Positions 10,779 to 19,222 of a stretch of 64,000 nucleotides of DNA are shown piece after piece. This DNA is from Rhynchopus sp. YZ270_cl-10 (taxonomy: Eukaryota > Euglenozoa > Diplonemea > Diplonemida > Diplonemidae), in contig OZ037924.1 of assembly GCA_964035575.1 (NCBI GenBank), forward strand, positions 248,001 to 312,000. Direction: 5' to 3'. Both the position numbers and the translations under genes were made by a program. The notes under the pieces were generated by a model. That model made no database searches and was not told the DNA's origin. It was given only the letters and a program-made list of their open reading frames with translations. Each line of letters starts with the position of its first letter. Position 1 is the first letter of the stretch.

Positions 10779-11167
10779 TTAACCAGATTCAATTCCACAG
10801 GTCACAAACACTGATCAACATTGCATCGAGAGGACTACAGAGGTATGTAAAAAAGGCTTACAAAAAAGAGCATGATAAAAAAAAAAATAATGGCGCAGTA
10901 CATTTTTTACCGGGTTTTAACTGCTGCGCCTATTTCTCGATTTCTCCTATTACTCACATCTAATAGTTGCAAAACAAGAACAAGAAGACACCTCACAAAG
11001 AGAGCAGCACACATCACACACAGACAGGCAACGGCACTTCCTCGACTATTCAGTGAACATAAACTGGACCCGATTATACAAGGCGTGCACAAGCCTTCTG
11101 TTTCAGATAACACACAGCACTATTCAACACCAGCACACACCACAGGATAGATACTCTATCGCTGCCT

Positions 11168-11956
11168 TCAAGCGTCTGGTGAGAGACACTTTGCAGTTCC
11201 GTCTGCCTGCACCTCACACCGCACACACCTCAGCAGGTCGCACGGGTTGGAGCAGCGGCCCTGGCCAGTCGAGTCGTTTGTGCACGACGTCCCAACAGGG
11301 CAGGTCATCGCCTCACAGCCAACAGGGGGTGTGGGTGGGAATGGCGACACACACTTTGCAGTTCCGTCTGCCTGCACCTCACACTGCACACACCTCAGCA
11401 GGTCGCACGGGTTCGTGGGCGGGGTTGGAGGAGGCACGCACTTCCCATTGCCCTTGTCATCTTCGACGCAGTGCGCACATTCCAGACTCCCACATCCAAC
11501 AGGTGGCGGAATGCAGATACCCTCCCCTGTCTTGGGGTCGTTCTTGCAGTTCGCGCACCTCAACTGGTCGCAGCCAACAACAGGCGGCGACGGTGGCGTC
11601 GGTGAGGGGAACCACCACGACGGCAGGCACAGTGCATGTCCGGCAAACTCGTAGCACGTCCTCCCAGACCTGCACTGCGTCGCAGTGCAGGTCTGGGAGG
11701 ACGTGCGCCGTTGCCCCGGGCTCCGTCCACACGTGCACAGACGTCCCCCACTGCGTCAGGTTCGTCTACCCGTCGTGGCACGCAGACCCCACGGCCACAA
11801 TCTTCGCTGCGTCCTTCAATTCCGTAGAGCTTATTATGTGTGCCAAGATCACGACACTTCGTGCTTTGGAACTATCCCTCTTTTTGCAAACATCCGCACC
11901 TGGGGATAGAGAGTCAAAGGAATAAAGAAGCTTGTGTGTAGAAGCTGGGGTGGCGA
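11168..11956 (-). pseudogene. Frameshifted subtilase-like/cysteine-rich chimera (unit 2)
   Basis: Counterpart of 4878-5614. The cysteine-rich part (11168-11650) and the subtilase-like part (11710-11956) are separated by a 52-nt palindromic insertion that shifts the frame. The cysteine-rich part is closer at some positions (ANCKND, GSLECAHC) to the intact gene at 14101-14871 than unit 1 is. Confidence 0.65.
11654..11706. repeat. 53-nt perfect palindrome at the chimera junction
   Basis: Arms 11654-11679 and 11681-11706 are perfectly complementary around one central T. The left arm is sequence of the cysteine-rich gene (compare 14590-14615) and the right arm is its inverted copy. The same junction in unit 1 lacks the palindrome precisely. 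Confidence 0.95.
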
Positions 11957-12278
11957 CTGGGGGTGGTGGGAAAAAATATTCACAAAAAATACTTTCAAAT
12001 TCTCTCGATCACAAAAAATCACAAAAAATCACAAAAGTGTACCGTTTTGGGCTGCTGCAATTGTGCTGTAATTGTGGTGTAGTTGTGCTCAGTTGTGCTC
12101 AGTTCTGCGTAAGTATGTGTAAGTTTCGCTTAAAATTGAACTTTTTCGGCGTGGCTGCATAACCGATTCCCTACCGTGTTTCTACCAGATGCCATGCCGT
12201 TTTGGGGGGCATTCATGTGTTGGAAATTTGGGTGACGGGCTAAAAAACCTGTCGTTCTTGTGTGACACTTCCATTTTT
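11957..12278. other. Intergenic, duplicated
   Basis: Counterpart of 5615-5931 with an extra copy of the short motif tcacaaaaaa. No gene seen. Confidence 0.6.
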
Positions 12279-12704
12279 TGTTGTGTCGACAATCACCTGC
12301 TAGTGCAGGATCTGTACTCAATGTCGCCGGAAGGCTATTGTACTTAAAAGATATAGACGGAGGTCGTCCTCAACTCTGGAAAGTCGCTTTTATTTGTTGT
12401 TTATGCATTCGAGTGCTGTAATATATACACAAAAGTTGCATCATCAAAGTTTGGGGGATAGGGTGGGTTAAAGGGGTCACGTGAGAAAATAAAGTAGTTG
12501 GTTAGAAATTCAGTACATCATGTTTCAGTCCTAACTGCATACATTGGTAGTATCAGAGGGGGACATCGTCAGTGCAAGACCCTCTGAGATGTAAAGAGTT
12601 TTAACCACTGTTGCTATTATCAAACAGTCTTTGGCCACTACTTGTCTTTTCAAAACTAAAACCTAGACCTGTCAACACAAAAATTATGAACGACTTAGCT
12701 TCGC
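12279..12704 (+). mobile_element. Insertion, possible copia-type LTR remnant
   Basis: A segment absent from unit 1, inserted into a poly-T tract. It starts TGTTGTGTCGAC. A stretch of 265 bp ending GCATACA is followed by TGGTAGTATCAGAG, which resembles the initiator-Met tRNA primer-binding site TGGTATCAGAG of copia elements, with three extra bases. No coding sequence remains. The TG...CA ends and the site are only suggestive, and the right boundary is blurred by poly-T. Confidence 0.35.
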
Positions 12705-12742
12705 TTTTTTTTTTTTTACTTAGGACCTCACGCACTGGGCAG

Positions 12743-13011
12743 GCCTTCTCTCTCTTGCAATCACTTGTGTTTGTGTAAGTATAAGTGTAAGTGTGTAGAA
12801 CTTTATGTGTAAAATGAAATAAAGAAAAGAGTTTCTCCTGTGGGTTTTGTGGTGTATGCGATGGGAAACGGGGAAACGAGAAACGAAAAAGGAAATGGGT
12901 CTACTTTTTTTCCTCAAACGCGCCACTCTTGCGTTGTGACACCATGCGATATTCGCTTTGGTGAGAATGTAAGTACAGAGTCGTGTTACTTCAAAAAGCC
13001 CCAGAGGGTTG
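12743..13011. repeat. Segmental duplication, truncated unit 3
   Basis: Repeats 5956-6224 almost exactly and stops within the sequence ccccagaggg. The following 150 bp (13012-13160) are unique and form the downstream region of the MAPEG gene. Confidence 0.9.
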
Positions 13012-13160
13012 AAAATATTTTTTGTTGAGTTATAGACAGAAACGTATCCGCCACAAGGTTGAAATAATTTGAAAAATAAATATGACACACTGGTCAGTCC
13101 TATTAAATCGTTGCACATAAAACCCCATAAGACGTTACTTAAACATTACGTAACAGTCCT

Positions 13161-13613
13161 CTAGAGGAGGAGTGCGGTCAGCCTTGCGCCGAAGCACAGG
13201 TTCACAGTCAGTCCAGCCACGTAGGACAGTGCACGGAACGGCTGGACCGCGAGCAGGTACGTGACAAAGTGGATGAGACGCATGGCTGCGAAGACCTTCA
13301 GCATCAGGACGTCCTTGTCGTTCGCCTTCCCGGAGAGGCCAAGCATCAGTGCCATGGCAAGCAGCTGCGGCTCGTTCTCAAGCGAGTTCGACACACACCC
13401 CTGCAGCCTTGCCATGTCCTGTGGGGGTCCGTAGGCACCAAGCAGCACCTTGAACAGCGCCACCAGAGGGGCAGGGATGTCTGTGCTGTCCTCACCCACT
13501 TTGTACGACGACGTCAGCAGGCGGGTGCGGATCGTGAGAAGGTGTGTCACGGCAAGCTTCAGTCCGAGAAGCCCAGTCACTCCTGCGACAGTGTTCATGT
13601 ATGTGTTCGACAT
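13161..13613 (-). CDS. MAPEG-family membrane protein
   Basis: 150 residues from the first ATG (13613); the frame extends upstream but without another ATG. Four hydrophobic segments are visible (about 6-26, 48-58, 83-97 and 110-148), the usual size and topology of MAPEG enzymes such as microsomal glutathione transferases and prostaglandin E synthases. The signature region has N-x-x-E-N-E-P-Q followed by a helix. The later R-L-I-H ... Y ... P-F-R-A-L-S-Y pattern is the conserved Arg/His/Tyr/Arg set that binds glutathione. Expected location is an ER or outer membrane, acting on lipophilic electrophiles or peroxides; the substrate cannot be told. A candidate acceptor (ACATCAG) lies about 35 nt upstream of the ATG. 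Confidence 0.7.
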   Translation of the reverse strand: MSNTYMNTVAGVTGLLGLKLAVTHLLTIRTRLLTSSYKVGEDSTDIPAPLVALFKVLLGAYGPPQDMARLQGCVSNSLENEPQLLAMALMLGLSGKANDKDVLMLKVFAAMRLIHFVTYLLAVQPFRALSYVAGLTVNLCFGARLTALLL

Positions 13614-14100
13614 TGTGGGTGTGGTGTTTGGTGTTTGTTGTTGTGTCTGATGTGTTGAGTTGTGTTGTGTTGTGGGATGCTGGGTCGACACAAGGAGAAA
13701 ATGGTGTGGGGAAAACGTTTATCTTCTGAAGATGTGCCCATCACGGGTCACAGCGAGTTCTGTCATATCCCCAAGGGCAAAACACTTGCACACAGAGGAG
13801 AAAAGAAACGCCAGTTGGAATAAAAAGCAAGAAACAACAAAGTGCAAAAGAAGAAACGTTGACAGATGAACATGCCTCACGTACATACACATCTAATAGT
13901 TGCAAAACAAGAACAAGAAGACACCTCACAAAGAGAGCAGCACACATCACACACAGACAGGCAACGGCACTTCCTCGACTATTCAGTGAACATAAACTGG
14001 ACCCGATTATACAAGGCGTGCACAAGCCTTCTGTTTCAGATAACACACAGCACTATTCAACACCAGCACACACCACAGGATAGATACTCTATCGCTGCCT
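13614..14100. other. Intergenic with truncated hairpin repeat and duplicated 3' flank
   Basis: 13891-14100 is the 3' flank of the cysteine-rich gene and is also present at 4668-4877 and 10958-11167. A hairpin repeat related to the intergenic superfamily lies at 13857-13898. No gene. Confidence 0.6.
13857..13898 (-). repeat. Hairpin repeat, F type
   Basis: Minus strand: AGATGTGTATGT, loop GTGAGGC, then TTCATCTGTCAACG. Outer arms AGATG/CATCT pair. Shares loop and 3' anchor with the other hairpin repeats. Confidence 0.5.
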
Positions 14101-14871
14101 TCAAGCGTCTGGTGAGAGACACTTTGCAGTTCCGTCTGCCTGCACCTCACACCGCACACACCTCAGCAGGTGGCACGGGTTGGAGCAGCGGCCCTGACCG
14201 TTCACGTCGTTTGTGCAAGACGTCCCAACAGGGCAGGTCATCGCCTCACAGCCAACAGGGGGTGTGGGTGGGAATGGCGACACACACTTTGCAGTTCCGT
14301 CTGCCTGCACCTCACACTGCACACACCTCAGCAGGTCGCACGGGTTCGTGGGCGGGGTTGGAGGAGGCACGCACTTCCCATTGCCCTTGTCATCTTCGAC
14401 GCAGTGCGCACATTCCAGACTCCCACATCCAACAGGTGGCGGAATGCAGATACCCTCCCCTGTCTTGGGGTCGTTCTTGCAGTTCGCGCACCTCAACTGG
14501 TCGCAGCCAACAACAGGCGGCGACGGTGGCGTCGGTGAGGGGAACCACCACCACGGCAGGCACAGTGCATGTCCGGCAAGCTCGTAGCACGTCCTCCCAG
14601 ACCTGCACTGCGTCGCAGCACATCCCACCGGCAGCGGCTTGCACCACGCCTGGCTCCCAATAGCAACACACTCCGTCCCGGGCCCACACCGCACACCTGC
14701 GCAAGGACCAGGCGGCGGCGGTGGCGGCATACACGACGCCACACCCTCACTGTCCTCCACACACGGATAGAGTGCGGGACACACCGTCGCCTCACAGCCT
14801 GCTGTGTGCGGCGGGATCTGTGCCGAGGCCACCAACCCCATGCTTGCAACGAGCGACAGGCGCGACAGCAT
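14101..14871 (-). CDS. Secreted cysteine-rich modular protein (intact parent copy)
   Basis: 256 residues from ATG at 14871. A signal peptide (1-17, ending ASAQ) is followed by about eight small modules of the form C-x4-C-x2-C-x(8-11)-C joined by Pro-rich linkers (PPPPPPG, PTPPSPP, PPTPPTNP). The modules resemble follistatin/EGF-like or Kazal-like cysteine modules, but I cannot assign one. The two C-terminal modules CDLLRCVQCEVQADGTAKC and CHLLRCVRCEVQADGTAKC are near-duplicates, showing internal expansion. It is secreted and may be adhesive or inhibitory; function unknown. A candidate acceptor (CCACACAG) is about 37 nt upstream. Its 3' two-thirds and 3' flank were copied into the duplicated units. 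Confidence 0.75.
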   Translation of the reverse strand: MLSRLSLVASMGLVASAQIPPHTAGCEATVCPALYPCVEDSEGVASCMPPPPPPGPCAGVRCGPGTECVAIGSQAWCKPLPVGCAATQCRSGRTCYELAGHALCLPWWWFPSPTPPSPPVVGCDQLRCANCKNDPKTGEGICIPPPVGCGSLECAHCVEDDKGNGKCVPPPTPPTNPCDLLRCVQCEVQADGTAKCVSPFPPTPPVGCEAMTCPVGTSCTNDVNGQGRCSNPCHLLRCVRCEVQADGTAKCLSPDA

Positions 14872-15112
14872 TGTTGACTCTCTTTGAAAGAACGGGTGTA
14901 GAATCTGTGTGGGTGTGTTGGTTAGTTTTCAACATCTTCGCATGACCAACTAAATATGGGTGCCGCACTTTTTGAGCCACACAACGCTACACTGCACACC
15001 ACTGGCTAGACATGATCCCCACCCCCACCCCTATCCCCACCCCACCTCAACCCACCTGTCCGCACGTAAGTACAGAACATGGCGGTGCAAGGCTCCCTTC
15101 CTCTCACTGGTG

Positions 15113-18004
15113 TCACTCGAATTGCGAGCCGCCCAGAAGATGTTGTTTCATGTAGTGTCGAAATGTGTGTGCGAGAGCAACACGCAGGGTAGGGTCTGTC
15201 TTGCAGAACGCTTCGAGTGCAGGCATGTCGCGCTCGGTAAATGCGGCGAAGTAGGCTGTACCCCACGCGTCTTCTTCAGCCTCGTCGAGAGAAGAGTCCA
15301 CGTAGTCAAAGCCAACGTCAATGGCGTCGGTCAGCTTCTTGATGTGTATCTGATGCACAACGACGTCCAGCCCCGACACCGTACCCTCAAAGATCGGCCG
15401 CAAGTACTGTTTAAGCCCCGGGTGCGAAATGGCACTTCGCTCTGAAGGCGCGTACACGCACGGCACCTGCAGATCGTACGCCTTGTCGAACAGCGCAATA
15501 CATAGCTGCATGGTCTCGCCGGCAGCGGTGATGTACCGCTGCCCCTTGTCGCCGATGTTCCCGTGCAGCAGCTTCCCCGTGCTCATCCCGCAGCGCAGTA
15601 CGCGCTGTGCGGACGCGAGCGCAAGAAATCTGAACGCAGAGTCCATGTGAAAGCTGCACGGCAACACCACGTTCCACGACACAAACACAGACCGCCCCAG
15701 GACGGAGAGCACCTTCCCCCCGCTGCGCTCGATCCAGACCATCATCCGCGACAGGCCCACTGCTGCGGAGTTTGCCACAGTGCTGTCCCGCATGTTGTCC
15801 TCCTGTTCGCAGACGCGTCCAACAGTGGCACTGGCGATGATGTCAAGCGACTCGGTGAAGCGCTCAGGCACGTGTCCCGACACGCGCGCGGGGCGTTTTT
15901 TTGCCGGCACGGCCAGGGGGTTTGCGCCATTCGCACATTTCTGGATATAGTGGGCTCGCTGGGGGAGTGCGAGGGGCACGAGCACGGAGACGTCCTCTGT
16001 GGCCTTGTCGGCACTCTTGAGGTGCTGCTTGCCGATGGAGATGACCTTTGCTGTGCATCGCACCTTGCTGTCGATGTCTGCGAGCATGGTGTCGAGCACA
16101 GCCACAGCACCCACGGTGCACGCGTTCTCGAGACGCGCTGCGATGTTCACTGTGGCTCCTGTGTAGTCGCAACGCCCCATCTCCGTCTGTTCCACAAGCA
16201 CCGGCCCACAGTGCACCCCTATGCGGACACGGATGCCGTTCCAGTTCCCTGTTGCGTCCGCTGCACAGGGCGCCAGGTCGAGCAGGCTGTCGGGCCAGTC
16301 CAACTCAATGAGACGCGTCTGCACCTCCAGACCAAAGAGCACTGCGGTGCTAACGTCTGCGAAGGTGACCATGAAGGAGTCGCCGATGGTCTTTACTTCG
16401 TAGCCTTCGTGCTCTTCGATGCACTCGCGCAGAAGGGAGTTGTGCATTTGGAGGCCCACACGCATGCCGTCGTGGCACTGCTCCCACAGCAGCGTCGACT
16501 GCCTAATGTCCGTGAACACCACTGCCGCGGTGCCTGTCAGCAGACCATACGGCTCCTGCTGCTCCCCAGCAGAGCTACGCTGCAGGAAGATCGACTCCGG
16601 GATGAACGACTTATAGTTGTCCAGCCGCCACACTGTTGCGGCAAGGCCGTGCGTCAGCTCCTGAAACTCCTTTAACATTACACGCTTTTCACTGCACGCA
16701 CGCATCGAACGCGCCGCCTCTCTCGTACGCATATGACCGATCTGCCGCACAGCCTCTGACACAGTGTGTATCGGCCGCACAATGAAGACCACCTCTGCCA
16801 CCGCCACCAACCCGTCAAACAGGAAGACCAACAGCGTGAACATTATGAGCAGCTTCAAGGCATCTTGCACCTTCCCCTGCACCGTGGACGTGGGGCGCAT
16901 CCACACGATCTCCCAGGTATGCACGACTACCCCACGACGCAGGAAGTGGTCCTCACCTTCGACAGACGCGACCACCAACTCCCCTATGGGCTCACCACTT
17001 AACACTTCAAGGGCACAACGCAGTGCGGGAAAGTGCTGCACGTAGAAGAGACACTCCTCTCCTCCGGTGCAGCCCTCCACCATCACGGGAACCCCGTACG
17101 TCGAGGCCAGCACCACACCCCCGTTGCGGTCGATGAGTGCTGCGGAGGTGTCGGGGTGTGTCTGCTTGTAGAGCGTGAAGTGGGCGGCGAAGACTTCGTA
17201 CAGAATCGCCACCTCGATGGACACTGCGTCGTAGTGGCTCCATGGGTGTGGTGGTGGTGGTGGTGCGAAGTACGCCACCCCCGTCAGATAGCTTGCCTTC
17301 GTACCTATCACAGAGGTGTGCAACATCGGCCCAATCCAGTGTGCATACTCCGCGCGGTCCACCTGAGTTTCAAACACCGTTGCAACGCCTTTTGCTTCCT
17401 TAGGAAATACACCACTCTGCAGGTCCAGGTCCGTTTTGTTCCAAAACCTACCTACAGTGGTTTCGACCCTGACAAAGCGTACTACCTCCCCCGTCTCAGG
17501 GTTGATTTCGTGTACTGTGAATTGGGTGTTTGGGTGTGTGGTGCGGTTGTTCACGTTGGCGCCGTGTTCGGTGAAGATGAGGCCACCTTGCTCCTTCCTG
17601 AGGGTAGAGGAGAAGGGGCTGTGGGTGTCGTTCTTTGGATAGAGGTCGGTCTTGATGGAGGAGATGAGGGTGGAGTTGTGCAGCTGCGAGTACCAGAAGG
17701 TGCGGGTGAGGTTGGCCCAGTGGAGCGGGTCGTGGGTGTGGATGCGTTCCGAGTAGAGGAAGAGCTGGGCGCTGTAGATGTACGCGCGTGCCCTTTTGAG
17801 AACGTGCATGATGTTTTCGCGGAGGACGAACACATCCCCCTCGCTTGTTTCTGCTACAGAATCCGCCAAAGACTCAATCCCCTTAAAGTACAGCACCAAC
17901 CCACCCCCCATAGACGACCCTGTGCTTGCAAGAGTCGTCGCAACAATCACAAAGTATATCGGTACGTTCACCGCCATCCTACTTCGCGGCGGATTTTCTT
18001 CCAT
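15113..18004 (-). CDS. Receptor-type class III adenylyl cyclase, 1
   Basis: 963 residues. A first membrane segment (about 13-35) is followed by an extracellular region (40-375) with N-glycosylation sites and a Cache-like layout, a second membrane segment (about 382-410), a HAMP-like linker and a class III cyclase domain (488-660). Catalytic residues are complete: metal Asp in VFTDIRQST (499) and IGDSF (542), purine-specifying Lys538 and Asp613 (ATP type), and transition-state Asn620/Arg624 in TVNIAARLE. A second, degenerate cyclase homology domain follows (about 745-870; SVLGRSVFVSW, GMSTGKLLHGNIG) without the metal Asp residues. It makes cAMP in response to an external ligand. The second domain could be the non-catalytic dimer partner, as C2 is in metazoan enzymes. 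A paralogue is at 32758-35889. Confidence 0.93.
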   Translation of the reverse strand: MEENPPRSRMAVNVPIYFVIVATTLASTGSSMGGGLVLYFKGIESLADSVAETSEGDVFVLRENIMHVLKRARAYIYSAQLFLYSERIHTHDPLHWANLTRTFWYSQLHNSTLISSIKTDLYPKNDTHSPFSSTLRKEQGGLIFTEHGANVNNRTTHPNTQFTVHEINPETGEVVRFVRVETTVGRFWNKTDLDLQSGVFPKEAKGVATVFETQVDRAEYAHWIGPMLHTSVIGTKASYLTGVAYFAPPPPPHPWSHYDAVSIEVAILYEVFAAHFTLYKQTHPDTSAALIDRNGGVVLASTYGVPVMVEGCTGGEECLFYVQHFPALRCALEVLSGEPIGELVVASVEGEDHFLRRGVVVHTWEIVWMRPTSTVQGKVQDALKLLIMFTLLVFLFDGLVAVAEVVFIVRPIHTVSEAVRQIGHMRTREAARSMRACSEKRVMLKEFQELTHGLAATVWRLDNYKSFIPESIFLQRSSAGEQQEPYGLLTGTAAVVFTDIRQSTLLWEQCHDGMRVGLQMHNSLLRECIEEHEGYEVKTIGDSFMVTFADVSTAVLFGLEVQTRLIELDWPDSLLDLAPCAADATGNWNGIRVRIGVHCGPVLVEQTEMGRCDYTGATVNIAARLENACTVGAVAVLDTMLADIDSKVRCTAKVISIGKQHLKSADKATEDVSVLVPLALPQRAHYIQKCANGANPLAVPAKKRPARVSGHVPERFTESLDIIASATVGRVCEQEDNMRDSTVANSAAVGLSRMMVWIERSGGKVLSVLGRSVFVSWNVVLPCSFHMDSAFRFLALASAQRVLRCGMSTGKLLHGNIGDKGQRYITAAGETMQLCIALFDKAYDLQVPCVYAPSERSAISHPGLKQYLRPIFEGTVSGLDVVVHQIHIKKLTDAIDVGFDYVDSSLDEAEEDAWGTAYFAAFTERDMPALEAFCKTDPTLRVALAHTFRHYMKQHLLGGSQFE

Positions 18005-18331
18005 TTTTTTGTGTATTTTTTTTAGCTGTAGTGTCGAGGTTAAAACTGGGGGTTTTTTTTTTTGGGATTTTCAAACTCTAAGGAGGAGGTGTTAATCCGA
18101 TGTTGTATTGTGCTACTGCAGAAATATATGGCTTCGCTCCCTGCGGGGGTAGAACCGCGGTAGAACCTACCATATCCTTTGAACGCTCATCAGTGGATGA
18201 GTATGTTTCTTCATACACCACTCCCTGGTGGGGGATTGGTATGCTGATGACGCCTTTTCGCGCGATGATGTGCGTAGCAGCGGTGAACCCAGAGGCGTTG
18301 CATGGATGCCCCATACTTTACCCAGGCTTTG
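18005..18331. other. Short intergenic region
   Basis: Contains poly-T tracts, a pyrimidine-rich AG (minus ACCCCCAG, AG at about 18044) upstream of the cyclase ATG, and the small frame at 18078-18314. Confidence 0.5.
18078..18314 (-). CDS. Possible small protein between WD40 and cyclase genes
   Basis: 78 codons from an ATG, hydrophilic with good composition (GVVYEETYSSTDERSKDMVG). It begins 18 nt after the WD40 stop. It may be an independent small gene, a missed last exon of the WD40 gene, or chance. No pyrimidine-rich AG precedes it, which argues against an independent gene. Confidence 0.25.
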   Translation of the reverse strand: MGHPCNASGFTAATHIIARKGVISIPIPHQGVVYEETYSSTDERSKDMVGSTAVLPPQGAKPYISAVAQYNIGLTPPP

Positions 18332-19222
18332 TTATGAGCACCGACAGCCGGACGTCTTTGAGGCTCCAGGTTTTCCCTTTTTCCTAATCCTCCTTCTGTC
18401 CACTATCTTCCGTACATGCAGTCCCTTTGCGTCCATGTAGAGGGCTGCATCCGCATTGACACAAAAGAACCATCTTGGTATTGTGTTTTGAAGAAGATGT
18501 ACACCATCACCGGATGATAGGTCCCAACGGATTGCCGCACCGTCCTGTGCACAGGAGAACAACCCCTGCGTTGAGAACGTCAAGGAGAGGATGCGTTTTG
18601 TGTGCCCCACGAAGGTGTGTACACACACCCCCGTTGATACCGTGTAGACGGACACCTCTGCATCTGCTGCAATTGCAATGTACGACGAGCACGGTGCAAA
18701 CGCAGGGGTGCAAGCTATGGAGTATGCAAACCTACCACAGTCACGTAGCTCCTCCATTGCTGGGAAGGTGTAGATCTTTGCACGGAGGCACGCCCAGCGG
18801 GCGCATGGGGACACTGCAGTGCGTCCACCAGTGGCGAGGTGCTTCAGGGTGGCCCCGCTTTTGGCACAGAATATGTGGACATCTTTTACACACCCAACCG
18901 CAACAGTGCTGTCCACAGAAACGATCGACCAGACTTCACTGCAACATTGCAGGGTTCTCACTACAACAAAGCCCTCTCTGTCCATGAGGGTCACCACCGT
19001 GCCGCCGTTCGGTGCGTACAGAAGATGCAGGTCTGATACCGCGAGTGTCCACAATTCGATGTCTGACACATACTCTTGCACCTCCCCTGTTGTCAGGTTG
19101 GTTAGAGAGATGGTCCTGGCCTCCCCTGCACCTTCTGATGCACAAAACCCCCCGCATGCTGAGACTGCACAGCAGGTGTTGTTGGATGGATACTCAGCAG
19201 GGCATTTCCAATGCATGGGCAT
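18332..19222 (-). CDS. WD40-repeat protein
   Basis: 296 residues from ATG at 19222. About six degenerate WD40 blades. The clearest is GHTKRILSLTFSTQGLFSCAQDGAAIRWDLSSG (described in pieces: GH at the start, WD at the end). Others show weaker S-x-x-x-x-V/I-x-V strands. Rich in Cys. The end is basic (RRRIRKKGK). A beta-propeller scaffold is inferred; the partner is unknown. The C-terminus may be incomplete if an unrecognised intron leads into 18078-18314. Confidence 0.7.
   Translation of the reverse strand: MPMHWKCPAEYPSNNTCCAVSACGGFCASEGAGEARTISLTNLTTGEVQEYVSDIELWTLAVSDLHLLYAPNGGTVVTLMDREGFVVVRTLQCCSEVWSIVSVDSTVAVGCVKDVHIFCAKSGATLKHLATGGRTAVSPCARWACLRAKIYTFPAMEELRDCGRFAYSIACTPAFAPCSSYIAIAADAEVSVYTVSTGVCVHTFVGHTKRILSLTFSTQGLFSCAQDGAAIRWDLSSGDGVHLLQNTIPRWFFCVNADAALYMDAKGLHVRKIVDRRRIRKKGKPGASKTSGCRCS

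Larger units (their letters stand above)
5956..12742. repeat. Segmental duplication, unit 2 (expanded by insertions)
   Basis: Direct repeat of 1766-5955. Relative to unit 1 it has a 21-nt in-frame deletion in the ATPase, two 955-bp transposons, about 200 bp of extra sequence around them, a 52-nt palindromic insertion at 11654-11706 and an insertion at 12279-12704. A truncated third unit follows directly. Confidence 0.9.

Noticed and set aside
15563..18025. Long plus-strand frames opposite the cyclase genes and elsewhere (also near 22 and 41 kb)
   Set aside because: They overlap strongly supported minus-strand genes with catalytic motifs and have no domain or sensible start of their own.
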